From positions 1,674,001-1,738,000 of the forward strand of contig NZ_FNTA01000004.1 in assembly GCF_900105055.1 (NCBI RefSeq): a DNA stretch of 64,000 nucleotides, written 5' to 3'. Positions 17,789-27,007 of the stretch are shown piece after piece. Each line of letters begins with the position of its first letter. The first letter of the stretch is position 1. Both the position numbers and the translations under genes were made by a program. Source of the stretch: Amycolatopsis lurida (GTDB taxonomy: Bacteria > Actinomycetota > Actinomycetes > Mycobacteriales > Pseudonocardiaceae). Below the pieces are notes generated by a model that had not been told where the DNA came from, did no database searches, and saw only the letters and a program-made list of their open reading frames with translations.

Positions 17789-18595
17789 ATGGCTCCCTCG
17801 ACCACCTCGGTCACGTCGACCGGCGACGTCACGATCGGTCAGGCGGCGGCATTCGCCGGGGTCACGGTGAAGACCGTGCGGCACTATCACCAGCAGGGGC
17901 TGCTCCACGAACCACCACGGGACAGCTCCGGCTACCGGCGGTACGGATCGGCCGATCTGCTGCGGCTGGTCCAGGTCCGGACCCTGGCCGCCGCAGGCGT
18001 ACCGCTGGCCGAGATCAAGCCCTTGCTCAACGCCGATCCTGACCGGTTTGCCGCCGCTCTCGTCGACGTGGAACGGCGCCTCACCGAGCGGATCACCGAG
18101 CTGACCGCGCGGCGAGACACGCTGCGACAGCTCGCCGACGGCGACCGGGTCCTGCTGCCCGATCGCGCTCTCGCGGTCCTGGACCGGCTCACCGATCTCG
18201 GCTTCGCCCCTGACTACGTGGCCGGCCAACGAGAAGCCCTGGTCTTGGCCAGGGCGCTGGCACCGGAGTTGTTCGACCTCCTTCTGATCCAGCTCGGACA
18301 CCGGCTCGCCGACCCCGAGTTCGCCGACCTGACCAAACGCGGCTGGGCTGCGCGGTCCTGGGACCCGGACGACCCCCGGATCGACGAGCTCGCCTCCGCG
18401 CTGGCCGACAACCTGCTGGCCAACCGTGAACTGCTGGCGCCGCCGACGGACTACCGACCCGGGCCCGACGCCGCCACCCGATACGGGCTGATCAATCACC
18501 ACCTCGAAGATCAGACCTCGACGGCCTGGACGCGGCTGAACGCGCTCGTCGAAACCAAACTGCGCGCCGCGGGGGTACCCATCCCCTACCAATGA
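17789..18595 (+). CDS. MerR-family transcriptional regulator
   Basis: Activator/repressor of 268 aa. The N-terminal winged helix is clear: TIGQAAAFAGVTVKTVRHYH, then GYRRYGSADLLRLVQVRTLA. The coiled linker follows at about residues 90-130, with a helical C-terminal sensor region. No conserved Cys pattern of metal sensors is seen, so a small-molecule or drug-like ligand is more likely. Its promoter carries the same operator as the upstream serine hydrolase gene, suggesting autoregulation and joint control. Confidence 0.92.
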   Translation: MAPSTTSVTSTGDVTIGQAAAFAGVTVKTVRHYHQQGLLHEPPRDSSGYRRYGSADLLRLVQVRTLAAAGVPLAEIKPLLNADPDRFAAALVDVERRLTERITELTARRDTLRQLADGDRVLLPDRALAVLDRLTDLGFAPDYVAGQREALVLARALAPELFDLLLIQLGHRLADPEFADLTKRGWAARSWDPDDPRIDELASALADNLLANRELLAPPTDYRPGPDAATRYGLINHHLEDQTSTAWTRLNALVETKLRAAGVPIPYQ

Positions 18596-19219
18596 TGGCC
18601 GGTTCTCGTCGTCAACACCACGCTGGTCCGGGAGTTGTTCCAGCAGCTGAGTAGGTCCGCGGTGTCAGGGCGAGCGAGCTCCAGCAGCATTCCGCTGACA
18701 TGCGTCGCCAGAACGGGGTGGATATCTCTGCACACCAGGAAGCAAAGCTCGGCCAAACCAAAACTCGCGCTGCTCCGGTGTGAGGCCGGCTGATATCTGC
18801 TCCGCGGCATACCGCGGCGCTGCGCATGGCAGCAGTGACAAGTCGACTAGATCCTGCGCGGCCTTGTTCTCGCGCGGGATCGTACGAAGCTCGTGCAGCA
18901 GGTTCCGGCCGAGACGGTAGTAGTCGAGGATGCGGACCAGCACGTTTCCCAACGGGTCCTCGGCGTTGGGCTCGGCCTCGCGGAAGTATCCGATCAGAGC
19001 GTACGCAGCCGTGTCCTGGTCGCTCGCGCACGCCGACGCGATCGCCAGCAGGCGCAGGCACTCCAGGTCGTTGTCGAGGTCGGCACCCGTGGACAGGTAG
19101 GGCCACGCCCCTTTGCAGTCTTGGCTCAGGATGCCGAGCGCACCGCACAGGTAGTACATGTCGGCGCTGTGCGGATCGCACCGCTGGAGATCCGTGGCCC
19201 GCTGGTACAGCCGCGACAC
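18586..19219 (-). pseudogene. Frameshifted helical protein gene of unknown family
   Basis: One frame gives about 155 residues (SRLYQRATDL, then ADMYYLCGALGILSQDC and ECLRLLAIASACASDQDTAA) up to PEQREFWF. The reading then continues sensibly in the next frame as AELCFLVCRDIHPVLATHVS to a stop at 18586. Removing one G of the TTTGG near 18755 would restore a single protein of about 210 aa. The helical, TPR-like composition resembles C-terminal parts of some actinobacterial regulators, but I do not recognise the family. The upstream end is also uncertain. A sequencing error is an alternative to true decay. Confidence 0.5.
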
Positions 19220-19381
19220 CCGGCCGCGCCGGCGGGCCGCTCACCGCCTGGAAAATGACGAACGCAGTACATTCCTTTTCGACCGGTGTGCGGTAACCAA
19301 TCAGGTTGCGTCGGTATCTTCGGTCACCCGTTGGGCGGGCCTACCGCGCGGACGCCTGCAGGCGGGCAAAGGTTCTCCGTC

Positions 19382-22120
19382 TCAGTTGGCTGAAGCCGTC
19401 GGCATGGTTTCGACGGTGAGCGCGTCGTCGCCGAGCCCCGTCAACCCGGCGATTTCCAAGATCCGCAGTGGCATGGAACCCTCCGTTGTCAACACTGTCA
19501 ACGTCGAGTTCTGTCCTGACGCGAGTGTCGCCGCGTCGAGCAAGAGGGCGATGCCGCAGCTACTGAGGTAGCGCACGCCGGTCAGATCGACCGTGAGTTC
19601 TGGCGCGTCGGTGCTTTCGATCCTGTGGAGCAGAGCCGGCCTCACGGAGGCGGTGGTGGTCAGGTCGAGGTCGCCTGTCAGGCGCAGGATCGGCTCGCCG
19701 GGCGCGCCGTCCACCGACAGGTTCACAGCTGTGTCGTCGGTCAGGACCGGGGGCACCACATCTGCGGTCGATGCCGTTCGCGAGGCGATCCGGAACCGGA
19801 CTGTGGTGCCGTGCTCGGATTGATCGATGGTGGCTGTTTCCGCCAACGCGTTGATGAGCTGGATTCCGCGACCACGGTGTCCATTATCGGCCGGTTCGGG
19901 CCGCCAGATGCCGCGATCGGTCACGACGACCTCGACGTCGCCTGTCGCGGTCCTGGTCACCGAGTAGGTGACCAGGCCCGCGGACTGTGGGTAGGCGTGC
20001 TCGATGGAGTTCGCGACCGCCTCGACGAGGGCGAGGTTCAGGTCTTGATACAAGCCGGCGGGGATACCGGCGAGCTGTGACCAGTCGATGACCTCCGCGC
20101 GCAGCTCCCGGAGGATAGCGGGTTCCGCGGTTCGCTCGCGTCTCAGCGGCTGCGGTATCAGCCGGAGCCCGAGCACCGCCACGTCGTCTTCTTGGCCGGT
20201 GTCGAGCAGGCTGTCGATGACCGCTGCGACCAGCGGCTCCGGGGATAAGGAATGGTTGTCCGCCAAGGCTTTGCACAGCCGTCGCAAACCCTCGTCGATG
20301 TGCTCGTCGCGCCGTTCGACCAAACCGTCGGTATACAGCAGCACCGAGGTTCCGGGTTTCAGGGTCGCGGTTTCCTCTCGGTAGCGTGCGCGCCGCGGCC
20401 CGCCCAGCACGCTGCCTCCGCCGGGTAGCAGTGTCGCGGTAGAGCCGCCGACGACCACCGGAGGCGGGTGCCCGGCGAGGGCCCACCGCAATTCACCGGT
20501 TTCCCAGTCGAGGGTCAGGCACGCACAGGTGGTGCCCGGAGCTCCCTCGGTGCGGGCGGCGAAGGCGTCGAGGCGTTGCAGCGCCGCAGCGGGCCCATGT
20601 CCATCGAGGAGGCTGACGGCCAGTGCGCTGCGCAGCTGACCCATGACCGCCGCGGCCTGTGGTCCCTTGCCGACGACATCGCCGACCGAGAGCGCCACGA
20701 CAGAGCCACGCAATGCGATCAACTCATACCAGTCTCCGCCTGTTTGCGCGTGGGCGGCGACGGGCAGATAGCGTGCCGCGACGGCGATCCGGGGCAGTGC
20801 CGGGAGTTCACGGGGCAGCAGGCTCTGCTGAAGGGTTTCCGCGATGTCGTGTTCGCGTTGCAGCAAGAGTTCGCGCTCGGCTTCACGGCGGCGTCGTTCG
20901 GTGACGTCACGGCCGATCGCCTGCACACCGGACGGCGTGGCCTGGATACTCAGTTCAAGGGCGATGGTGGTTCCGTCCGCCCGGTGGAAGTGGTGCACAT
21001 CGCTGGTCTCCCAGACCTTCCCCAGATCCACGACGAATTCTCGCCACCGGTCGCTTCCGTCGTTCTCGAGCAGGTCGGTGATCGGGGTGCCGATGAGCTC
21101 ATCACGGGAGTAGCCGAGCAGTTCGCAGGCCGCCGGGTTGATCTCGTCGAATCTGAGGTCTCGGTCGAGCATCCAGATCGCGTCCGTGGCCCGTTCCACG
21201 AGTAGCCGGTAGCGCTGTTCACTGTCTCGCAGTGCCCGACCGGCGTGTGTGCGCTGGATGGATTCCCAGCAGCGGTTCACGATCATTTCCACCAGGCCGA
21301 TTTCGGCATCCGTCCAGGGGCGGACGGTCGCCTGGTGGACGGCCATCGCGGCGACGAACCGGCCGGCGCGCAGCAGCGGCACACAGATGACGGCCCGGAT
21401 GCCGGTCACCCGATAGGCGTTCAGGTCCGCTGCTTCGAGGCGGTCGTCTTCGGAACTGTCGGCGACGACCCATGGCAGACCGGCGCGCATCGCCCGCATG
21501 CAACCTTTTCCGAACTCCGACATCGCGAACCGGCCGGGCAACGGCGGAAGTCCGGTGGCATGGTCGCCACTCATCAGGAAGTGGTCCTCGTCGTCTTCGG
21601 CCTCGGCGTAGGCACAGCGATCGGCGCCCAGGTAGTCGCCGAGGCGCTGGGCCGCGTACGCCATGACCTGTTCGGCGTCCTCCAGATCCTGGAGGCCACG
21701 CTCGAATTCGGCGAGGAACTGTTGCCGCTCGGCCTCCGGCTCCCTCCCGGACACGTCGAGCAAGACACCGCTGACGACGCCACCGGGCAGCACTCGCCCC
21801 AACTCCCGAAGCCAGACAACCCGGCCGTCCGCCGCGATCGCGCGATAGGTGAGGTCGTAGTCTTGCCGGTTCCAGCCGTGGGCACGCAGGCTGAGGTAGC
21901 GTTCGCGATCCTGTGGGTGCACCAAGGACGCGGCGAAAGCCGGATCGGCCAGCCAGGGGGCGGGAGGATACCCGAGCAGGCGCCGGCATTCGTCGGATAC
22001 GAAGGAGTAAGCGCCACTGCGGACGTCTGCCTGCCATACGACGACCGGCAACCGACCGACCACATCCAGGAGGTCCGGGCCACCGTCGCCGGAACCTGAC
22101 GGCGGGTCTTGCGTTTCCAT
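19382..22120 (-). CDS. PAS-GAF-PAS-SpoIIE phosphatase-HATPase-STAS signalling protein
   Basis: All-in-one partner-switching protein of 912 aa. Domain order, with approximate residues: PAS 15-125, GAF 150-295, PAS 305-420 followed by a short coil, PP2C/SpoIIE phosphatase 440-650 (GGDWYELIAL, LSVGDVVGKG, LLYTDGLVERRDE), HATPase_c anti-sigma-kinase type 660-785 (NLALVEAVANSIEHAY, GRGIQLINAL) and STAS 805-905 (TGVRYLSSCGIALL). In the STAS loop the usual Asp before the phosphorylated Ser is Ser, but a Ser acceptor remains. ATG 22120 is chosen; an in-frame start 27 bp earlier is possible. It would sense stimuli and control the phosphorylation state of its own or another antagonist. Confidence 0.92.
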   Translation of the reverse strand: METQDPPSGSGDGGPDLLDVVGRLPVVVWQADVRSGAYSFVSDECRRLLGYPPAPWLADPAFAASLVHPQDRERYLSLRAHGWNRQDYDLTYRAIAADGRVVWLRELGRVLPGGVVSGVLLDVSGREPEAERQQFLAEFERGLQDLEDAEQVMAYAAQRLGDYLGADRCAYAEAEDDEDHFLMSGDHATGLPPLPGRFAMSEFGKGCMRAMRAGLPWVVADSSEDDRLEAADLNAYRVTGIRAVICVPLLRAGRFVAAMAVHQATVRPWTDAEIGLVEMIVNRCWESIQRTHAGRALRDSEQRYRLLVERATDAIWMLDRDLRFDEINPAACELLGYSRDELIGTPITDLLENDGSDRWREFVVDLGKVWETSDVHHFHRADGTTIALELSIQATPSGVQAIGRDVTERRRREAERELLLQREHDIAETLQQSLLPRELPALPRIAVAARYLPVAAHAQTGGDWYELIALRGSVVALSVGDVVGKGPQAAAVMGQLRSALAVSLLDGHGPAAALQRLDAFAARTEGAPGTTCACLTLDWETGELRWALAGHPPPVVVGGSTATLLPGGGSVLGGPRRARYREETATLKPGTSVLLYTDGLVERRDEHIDEGLRRLCKALADNHSLSPEPLVAAVIDSLLDTGQEDDVAVLGLRLIPQPLRRERTAEPAILRELRAEVIDWSQLAGIPAGLYQDLNLALVEAVANSIEHAYPQSAGLVTYSVTRTATGDVEVVVTDRGIWRPEPADNGHRGRGIQLINALAETATIDQSEHGTTVRFRIASRTASTADVVPPVLTDDTAVNLSVDGAPGEPILRLTGDLDLTTTASVRPALLHRIESTDAPELTVDLTGVRYLSSCGIALLLDAATLASGQNSTLTVLTTEGSMPLRILEIAGLTGLGDDALTVETMPTASAN

Positions 22121-22754
22121 GAGCACAAACCTCCAGGCTGCGAACACCGGGCGCCGACCGGAGAGCAGACCGTCTCGAAACCATGAACGTGAAAAGGATC
22201 CTAAGCGGTCTTGGCTCGTATCGCGCTTTCACATGACCGCTTCAGACAGCCGGAACGCCCTCACCGTCCGGGTTCCGGGGTTGCTGGTGACCTCCGCATG
22301 GCGCGCGACGGCTGTGGCCCTGCCGGGCGATTCGAATGGCAATTACCGCAGGACGACCACCTGGCCGGGACATGCGCCTCGTCGAGGTGGACACATTCTG
22401 AACGCCTGGCCATTGTGGCCGGGCGACCAGCCAGCGCGGTCGCACTCGCGGCCCGTACTCCGGCCGGGCGTCTCCGCTCGCCACGTTCACCGGCATCGCG
22501 ATCACCTTCCTCGCATTGAGGTTGGCAACGCGCTCGTGCTGGTACTCGCGGCAGGGTCAGTGACTCGGGTGATCGAAGACCGCGGAGGCGATGTCGACTG
22601 CCCGGCCAACGCCCGCGTTCAAGCCGAACCATAGGGGAGAACGGCGCCCACGACGTAGTCACCCAGTCACGACGATGACTGGCTTACTTACTTCGCGGTC
22701 CGTGCGTGCGCGGGTGACTTCCGCGACAGTCAGCGGTATTGGCAGAATAGGCCG
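22121..22754. other. Intergenic region, 634 bp
   Basis: Lies between the divergent SpoIIE-type gene and the truncated PAS gene. I see no convincing coding frame, hairpin terminator or repeat. It should hold both promoters. Confidence 0.4.
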
Positions 22755-23090
22755 GTGACCGACACTGCGGCCTCCGACGGAAACGCTCCGCATTCAGCGC
22801 TGAACCGGATCATCGCGGGGCATCCGCGCGCCATCGGCAGCTTCCGGTTCCACTTCGCCGACCAGTCCTGGGAATGGTCCGACGACGTCGCCCGGCTTCA
22901 TGGCTACGCGCCCGGTACGGTCAAGCCCACGACGGAGCTGCTGCTGTCGCACAAACACCCCGAGGACCGCGACACGGTCGCCGGAACACTGGCTGCCGAC
23001 CCGACTCGTCGGCCGTCTAGCCCGTCCACGGGTCCGGTCCAGACGCGCGGGGACTCCGGCCGAAGCCAAGTAAGCTTCATCAGACGGTAA
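22755..23090 (+). pseudogene. Truncated PAS-domain protein (PAS-ANTAR type remnant)
   Basis: A 111-aa frame from a GTG start. It begins like a normal actinobacterial PAS/ANTAR regulator (GSFRFHFADQSWEWSDDVAR, LHGYAPGTVKPTTELLLSHK, HPEDRDTVAGTLAAD) but the similarity stops inside the PAS fold. The tail is Ser/Pro/Arg-rich and no ANTAR RNA-binding domain follows. Probably a decayed copy of a gene that once headed the STAS/MEDS operon downstream. It may still produce a short PAS fragment. Confidence 0.6.
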
Positions 23091-23119
23091 GGGCCGAGTT
23101 CGCGCCGGGAGGCAAGGAC

Positions 23120-23485
23120 GTGGAAGACGCTGCCAGTGCCGGCGGCCAGCGCCGTGACCATAGGATCGAGGCTGGGTTGCGGATCCTCGACCTGCCCACC
23201 TCGAGCGGGATAATGGTGATCGGGACGATCGACCCGGCGTCCCGGGCATCATGGGAGACGAGTTTGCACCTGCTGGTCGAAGACGGTGGGGGCACAGTGG
23301 ATCTATCCTGCCTGTCCTTCACCGACGTACGCGGCATGAGCGCCCTCGTTGACGCGGCTCGCCGCGTCCAGCCACCTCGGTCGCTGAAGATCCGACATCC
23401 GCCGGAGACCGTACGGAAAGTCCTGCGCCTGTTCTGGCCGGAAGAAGCAGCTCGGCTCGTCGCCGACGACGGACGGTCGATATGA
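23120..23485 (+). CDS. STAS-domain protein (anti-sigma antagonist-like)
   Basis: Small protein of 121 aa. GTG start with GGGAGG upstream. The fold is STAS: a hydrophobic strand (IMVIGTIDPAS), then VDLSCLSFTDVRGMSALVDA and a final helix. The loop that usually carries DS(S/T)G reads TDVRG, so the normal phosphorylated Ser is absent. This is common among MlaB-like STAS proteins. It overlaps the MEDS-HATPase gene by 4 bp (ATGA), so the two are translationally coupled and likely interact. Confidence 0.8.
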   Translation: MEDAASAGGQRRDHRIEAGLRILDLPTSSGIMVIGTIDPASRASWETSLHLLVEDGGGTVDLSCLSFTDVRGMSALVDAARRVQPPRSLKIRHPPETVRKVLRLFWPEEAARLVADDGRSI

Positions 23486-24423
23486 ATCCGGCTGCCACGA
23501 CCGCGGACCCGTTCGTGCACCCCGCTCTGTTCTACGAAGGTCCGGAGGACTACCTCGCGGGCACCGTGCCGTTCATCCGCCAAGGCCTGCTGGTAGGCGA
23601 ACCGGTCGCGGTGTCGGTTCCCGGCCCCCACCTCGAACTGTTGCGCGCCGCGCTGGGCCAGGACGCCGAAAAGGTCCGGCTGCTCGACATGACCGAAGAA
23701 GGCCGCAACCCCGGCCGGATCATCCCCAGCGTCCTCCGCGCCTTCGCCGACGCCCACCCCGATCAGCGGGTCCGCATCATCGGCGAACCGATCTGGGCCG
23801 GACGTTCCGAGCTGGAGTACCCGGCCTGCGCCCAGCACGAGGCACTGATCAACCTCGCGTTCACCGGCCGCGACGTCACCATTCTCTGCCCATACGACAC
23901 CACCCGGCTCGACGTGCACGTCCTTGCCGACGCCGAAGCCACCCACCCCGTGCTGGTCGACGCCGACGGCGAACGTCCCAGCACCGGCTACGACCCCCAG
24001 CGCATCATTAGCGGCTACAACACTCCCCTTCCCGAACCTGCCACCGCCCTTACCATCGACGCTGTCACCCGCGACTCGGCCTCCTTGGCCCAGGCCCGCA
24101 CTGTGACCCGCGAGCAAGCGCACCGGGTCGGACTTTCCCCGGCCCGCAACGAAGACGTTGAACTCGTAGTCGCCGAACTGCTCGGCAACAGCATCGACCA
24201 CGGTGGCGGGCAGGGACGGCTTCGGCTGTGGACCGAGCAGGGCTACCTGGTCTGCGAAGTCCGTGACAACGGCCACATCACCGACCCACTGGCCGGACGG
24301 CGCCCCGTCCCTGCCGGGGAACTTCGCGGCCGCGGTTTGCTGCTGGTCAACCAGTTGTCCGACCTCGTCCGCGTCCACACCGACCCACACGGCACCACCG
24401 TTCGAGCCTGCTTCGCGACGTAG
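23482..24423 (+). CDS. MEDS sensor domain fused to anti-sigma-type HATPase (RsbA-like)
   Basis: Protein of 313 aa. Residues about 10-165 form a MEDS domain (HPALFYEGPEDYLAGTVPFI, GLLVGEPVAVSVP, IIGEPIWAGRSELEYPACAQ), which senses small ligands in DcmR-like proteins. Residues about 190-310 are an RsbW/SpoIIAB-like ATPase with an N-box (NEDVELVVAELLGNSIDHGG) and GRGLLLVNQLS. It should phosphorylate or bind a STAS partner, most simply the protein encoded just upstream. No sigma-factor gene is adjacent. Confidence 0.87.
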   Translation: MNPAATTADPFVHPALFYEGPEDYLAGTVPFIRQGLLVGEPVAVSVPGPHLELLRAALGQDAEKVRLLDMTEEGRNPGRIIPSVLRAFADAHPDQRVRIIGEPIWAGRSELEYPACAQHEALINLAFTGRDVTILCPYDTTRLDVHVLADAEATHPVLVDADGERPSTGYDPQRIISGYNTPLPEPATALTIDAVTRDSASLAQARTVTREQAHRVGLSPARNEDVELVVAELLGNSIDHGGGQGRLRLWTEQGYLVCEVRDNGHITDPLAGRRPVPAGELRGRGLLLVNQLSDLVRVHTDPHGTTVRACFAT

Positions 24424-24639
24424 CCCCTTCTCCTAGCTGTTCGAGCCGTTCTGCGAGAAAGTTCCAGGTCTTCTGAGCAGCAGAGCGGCAAGTGGCTGTC
24501 GTAGTCGCGGCATCAGCACATCTGTCCTCGAAGCGCAAAGAGCACTTCCGCGGCCACCGCTGGGCACCTGCGCTGGAGGATGTGTCCCCCATTCATCGCC
24601 CGCGGATCCCCGCCGCGATCGGCTTCCCACTGGGTTCCG

Positions 24640-25130
24640 CCGGTGCTCTCGCCTCGGCCGTTCGTTTCCGCGCTCCTGATGATCGCGGTGATCGATTGGC
24701 TACTGCATTCGTGGCCGGTGCCGGAACATTCGTCCGGCAGGACGCTCTCATGTTCGCGCTCAAGGCCCTGGGGCCACCGGTTTCGCGTTCTTGTCCCGCG
24801 ACGCCTGCCGACGTGGCGATCCGGGGGTTCACTCGGTTCGGTGTCAAGAGCCTGTCAACGCCCTCCAAGCAAAGATCAGCGGCACCCCACGCTGACGGCG
24901 TGACCACAACACTCACCCGCCGCGAAAGCGGTACCGATCGCGCCGAACGCCATCGCCTTTCCGTCGCCGGCGTACCAGGCCTGGGCTTCACGTGCCGGTC
25001 TCGCTCGCGATCGCCGGACTGTTGGTCGTGTTGACGCTGTCCTACCGTCAAGTGATCGCCGCGTTCCCCGACGGTGGCGGCGTCTGCGGAGTCAGCCGGA
25101 CCTGCCGCGCTGTCGCTCGGCGACCATGCC
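24640..25130 (+). pseudogene. Decayed membrane permease remnant
   Basis: No intact frame exists here, but pieces read like an APC-type amino acid permease: VPVSLAIAGLLVVLTLSYRQ followed by VIAAFPDGGG (about 24985-25080), a signature of the second and third helices of that family. The preceding stretch contains further hydrophobic fragments (GAGTFVRQDALMFALKAL) in another frame. Several frameshifts separate them. I call this a degraded gene with approximate limits. Confidence 0.4.
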
Positions 25131-25268
25131 GAAGCCGTGCACGTCATCCATCCCGACGACGAACAGGCTGCGCGGGACTTCCTCGCGGACCGGGAACGTG
25201 GCATCCCGCCGTGGCGCTGGTCCAGCTCCACGGCGAACGAAGTGCCTCGGTGAAGCAGCGCCACACTG

Positions 25269-25494
25269 AGTCAAAGGCCTACTCGGTCCTATCTGTCTCG
25301 TGCTCAGCTTGCTCGGCTGGTTCAGCCCCTCCTGAGAGTGGATCTCGGTACTGGCCCTGGCCGCCGGGGCGATCTCAGTGTTCACTGATCGCCAGTATCG
25401 ACTGGATGGCCTTGTCATCGCAGGCGTCTGCACCGCCGCGCTCCAACTGTTCTTCGGGCTGCTCCTGTTCACGATGGACCTGGCAGGCCACTGA
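25269..25494 (+). pseudogene. Small membrane protein gene with in-frame stop
   Basis: Reading from 25269 gives a hydrophobic segment (ICLVLSLLGWFSPS), then a TGA near 25330, then EWISVLALAAGAISVF, TDRQYRLDGLVIAGVCTAAL and QLFFGLLLFTMD before the normal stop. The two halves make one plausible protein of about 75 residues with three membrane segments if the TGA is ignored. No start with a ribosome-binding site is visible. Probably another decayed gene in this stretch. Confidence 0.4.
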
Positions 25495-25599
25495 GAACAT
25501 CGCCTCCGAAGCGCGACCACGTGCTCACGAAACGCTCGTGCCGTCCCGAAAACAGTTGCTCAGCGCGCGATAGCGACCCCGGCGTGCCAGGTTTGAACC

Positions 25600-26091
25600 A
25601 TGAGCGATTACCCCAGCCATCCCGCTTCCGCTGAAACCTCCACTGTCACCACCCAGGAACGCCCCGGCACGATCAACGGTGCCTTCTGGGCTTTCCTGGC
25701 CTCCGCGGTCATCGGGCTGCTCAGCGGTGTCCTGGCCTTCGCCAGCAAAGACGCCTTGGTCGAAGCCACCAGAAACGCCAACAGACAGAGCGGAACACAG
25801 CTCACCGAAGCCCAGATCGATCAGGCCGCCACCTTCATCATCGTCATCGGACTGGTGATCGCGGTCGCGTTCGCATTGCTGTACCTGTTGTTCGCGGCGA
25901 AGCTCCGCGCCGGGCGGAACTGGGCACGTATCGTCCTCACCGTCCTCACAGCACTCCAACTGATTTCGATCATCTTCAGTACTAACACCATCGTGGGCTA
26001 CCTCAGCGTCCTCGCCGCCGTCATCGGCGTCGTGCTGTCGTTCACCGCCCCTTCCAACGAGTACATCACCGCGACCAAGGTCGCGCGCTAA
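25600..26091 (+). CDS. Four-helix membrane protein, hypothetical
   Basis: Protein of 163 aa, not assigned to a family. A polar N-terminus (SDYPSHPASAETSTVTTQER) precedes helices at about residues 27-48 (AFWAFLASAVIGLLSGVLAF), 72-100 (FIIVIGLVIAVAFALLYLLF), 104-124 (IVLTVLTALQLISIIF) and 128-150 (VGYLSVLAAVIGVVLSF). The gene sits among decayed genes but is intact. Similar small integral-membrane proteins are frequent in actinobacteria; function unknown. Confidence 0.78.
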   Translation: MSDYPSHPASAETSTVTTQERPGTINGAFWAFLASAVIGLLSGVLAFASKDALVEATRNANRQSGTQLTEAQIDQAATFIIVIGLVIAVAFALLYLLFAAKLRAGRNWARIVLTVLTALQLISIIFSTNTIVGYLSVLAAVIGVVLSFTAPSNEYITATKVAR

Positions 26092-26189
26092 GCACCTTCG
26101 GCGGCGCGGTAACGCACTAGCACTGGACGCCAGCAAGTCTCGGGCGAGGGTGTGCTGTCCCGGTTTGGGGTGGCACACCCTCCTCGACG

Positions 26190-26615
26190 CTGTACTACCT
26201 GTCCCTTGCTCACCGATTCGCCGCCGTCGCGGCGTAATTCGCCGACGGAGGCCAAGGCTGATTGCCGTACGGCCAACACGCCTTCACCCGCACCGCCCTC
26301 GGCGTCTCCCGCACGGTCGTCAAACCCCACCTACAGCCGCTTCACCCAACCCGATCCACCGGCCAAGAACCACACGACTACCCCTACGCCCAAGGTGGCC
26401 CCACCAATCGCGCGGACCCCACCGGTGTCAACAGCGCGGGGGAATGCGTCAACTCAGCGGCCGGCTTGCTCAGTGGCGGAATCAGCTTCCTGGGAGGCGG
26501 CAACCCCATCTTTGTCGCCGTCGGCGCCGGTGGGTATGTGTCAGCCGCCAACAGCCTTCAGAACGACTGTAATATCACCCTCAACCAAGTCCCTAAAAAT
26601 GGCTCTCGTAGATAG
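26190..26615 (+). pseudogene. RHS-repeat protein C-terminal remnant
   Basis: Fragments of the conserved end of an RHS/YD-repeat core are split over two frames. One frame contains YSRFTQPDPP; another contains TGQEPHDYPYAQGGPTNRAD followed by PTGVN, matching the usual RFTQPDP...Y-YAQG-PTNR-DPTG pattern. The variable tip after it (about 55 residues, with a Gly-rich stretch LLSGGISFLGGGNP) is intact and stops at 26615. The upstream bulk of the RHS protein is missing. A small two-helix membrane protein follows at once, as is usual for these tips. Confidence 0.6.
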
Positions 26616-26631
26616 CAAACGGAAGGGCACT

Positions 26632-26835
26632 GTGGAAAACGACACAACCCCAACGTACCGACAGCTTGCTTTTTGGACAGTTCCAGGAATAGCCTGGACA
26701 ATTATCGGCGCCTTCGGAAGCGGTCCTGGAAATGGCTTGGTTTTCCTCACACTGGGAATCATCCTCCTGTTAGGAGTTGTGTTCTACGCGCTTCGACTCC
26801 GTCGGCGTGAGCGACGTGGCAAGAACCCAAACTAG
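26632..26835 (+). CDS. Small two-helix membrane protein downstream of RHS tip
   Basis: Protein of 67 aa. GTG 26632 has GGAAGGG five bases upstream and begins after the RHS stop; an ATG at 26599 is possible but lacks a ribosome-binding site. It has two hydrophobic helices (FWTVPGIAWTIIGAFG and LVFLTLGIILLLGVVFYAL) and a basic tail (RLRRRERRG). Base composition is lower in G+C than the surroundings. Position suggests a partner or immunity-type protein for the RHS tip, but this is inference and the RHS gene itself is broken. Confidence 0.55.
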   Translation: MENDTTPTYRQLAFWTVPGIAWTIIGAFGSGPGNGLVFLTLGIILLLGVVFYALRLRRRERRGKNPN

Positions 26836-27007
26836 CCGACTTTCCCGGCGCCCGGTTCCGGCGGCGCAGATCGGCGAGCCCTTGGAATAGCCCGTAGTCG
26901 ACGAGTACCAGGGCCCGGGCTCTCCAGCGCATACCTGCTGCCGGTCACGCATCCGGATCCGCCATGGAAAGTCGGCGCGACACTCACGACGCCTTTCTGC
27001 CGATGGC

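Noticed and set aside
24492-25034. 180-aa plus-strand frame
   Set aside because: Only parts resemble a permease and those lie in different frames; treated as decayed remnant rather than a gene.
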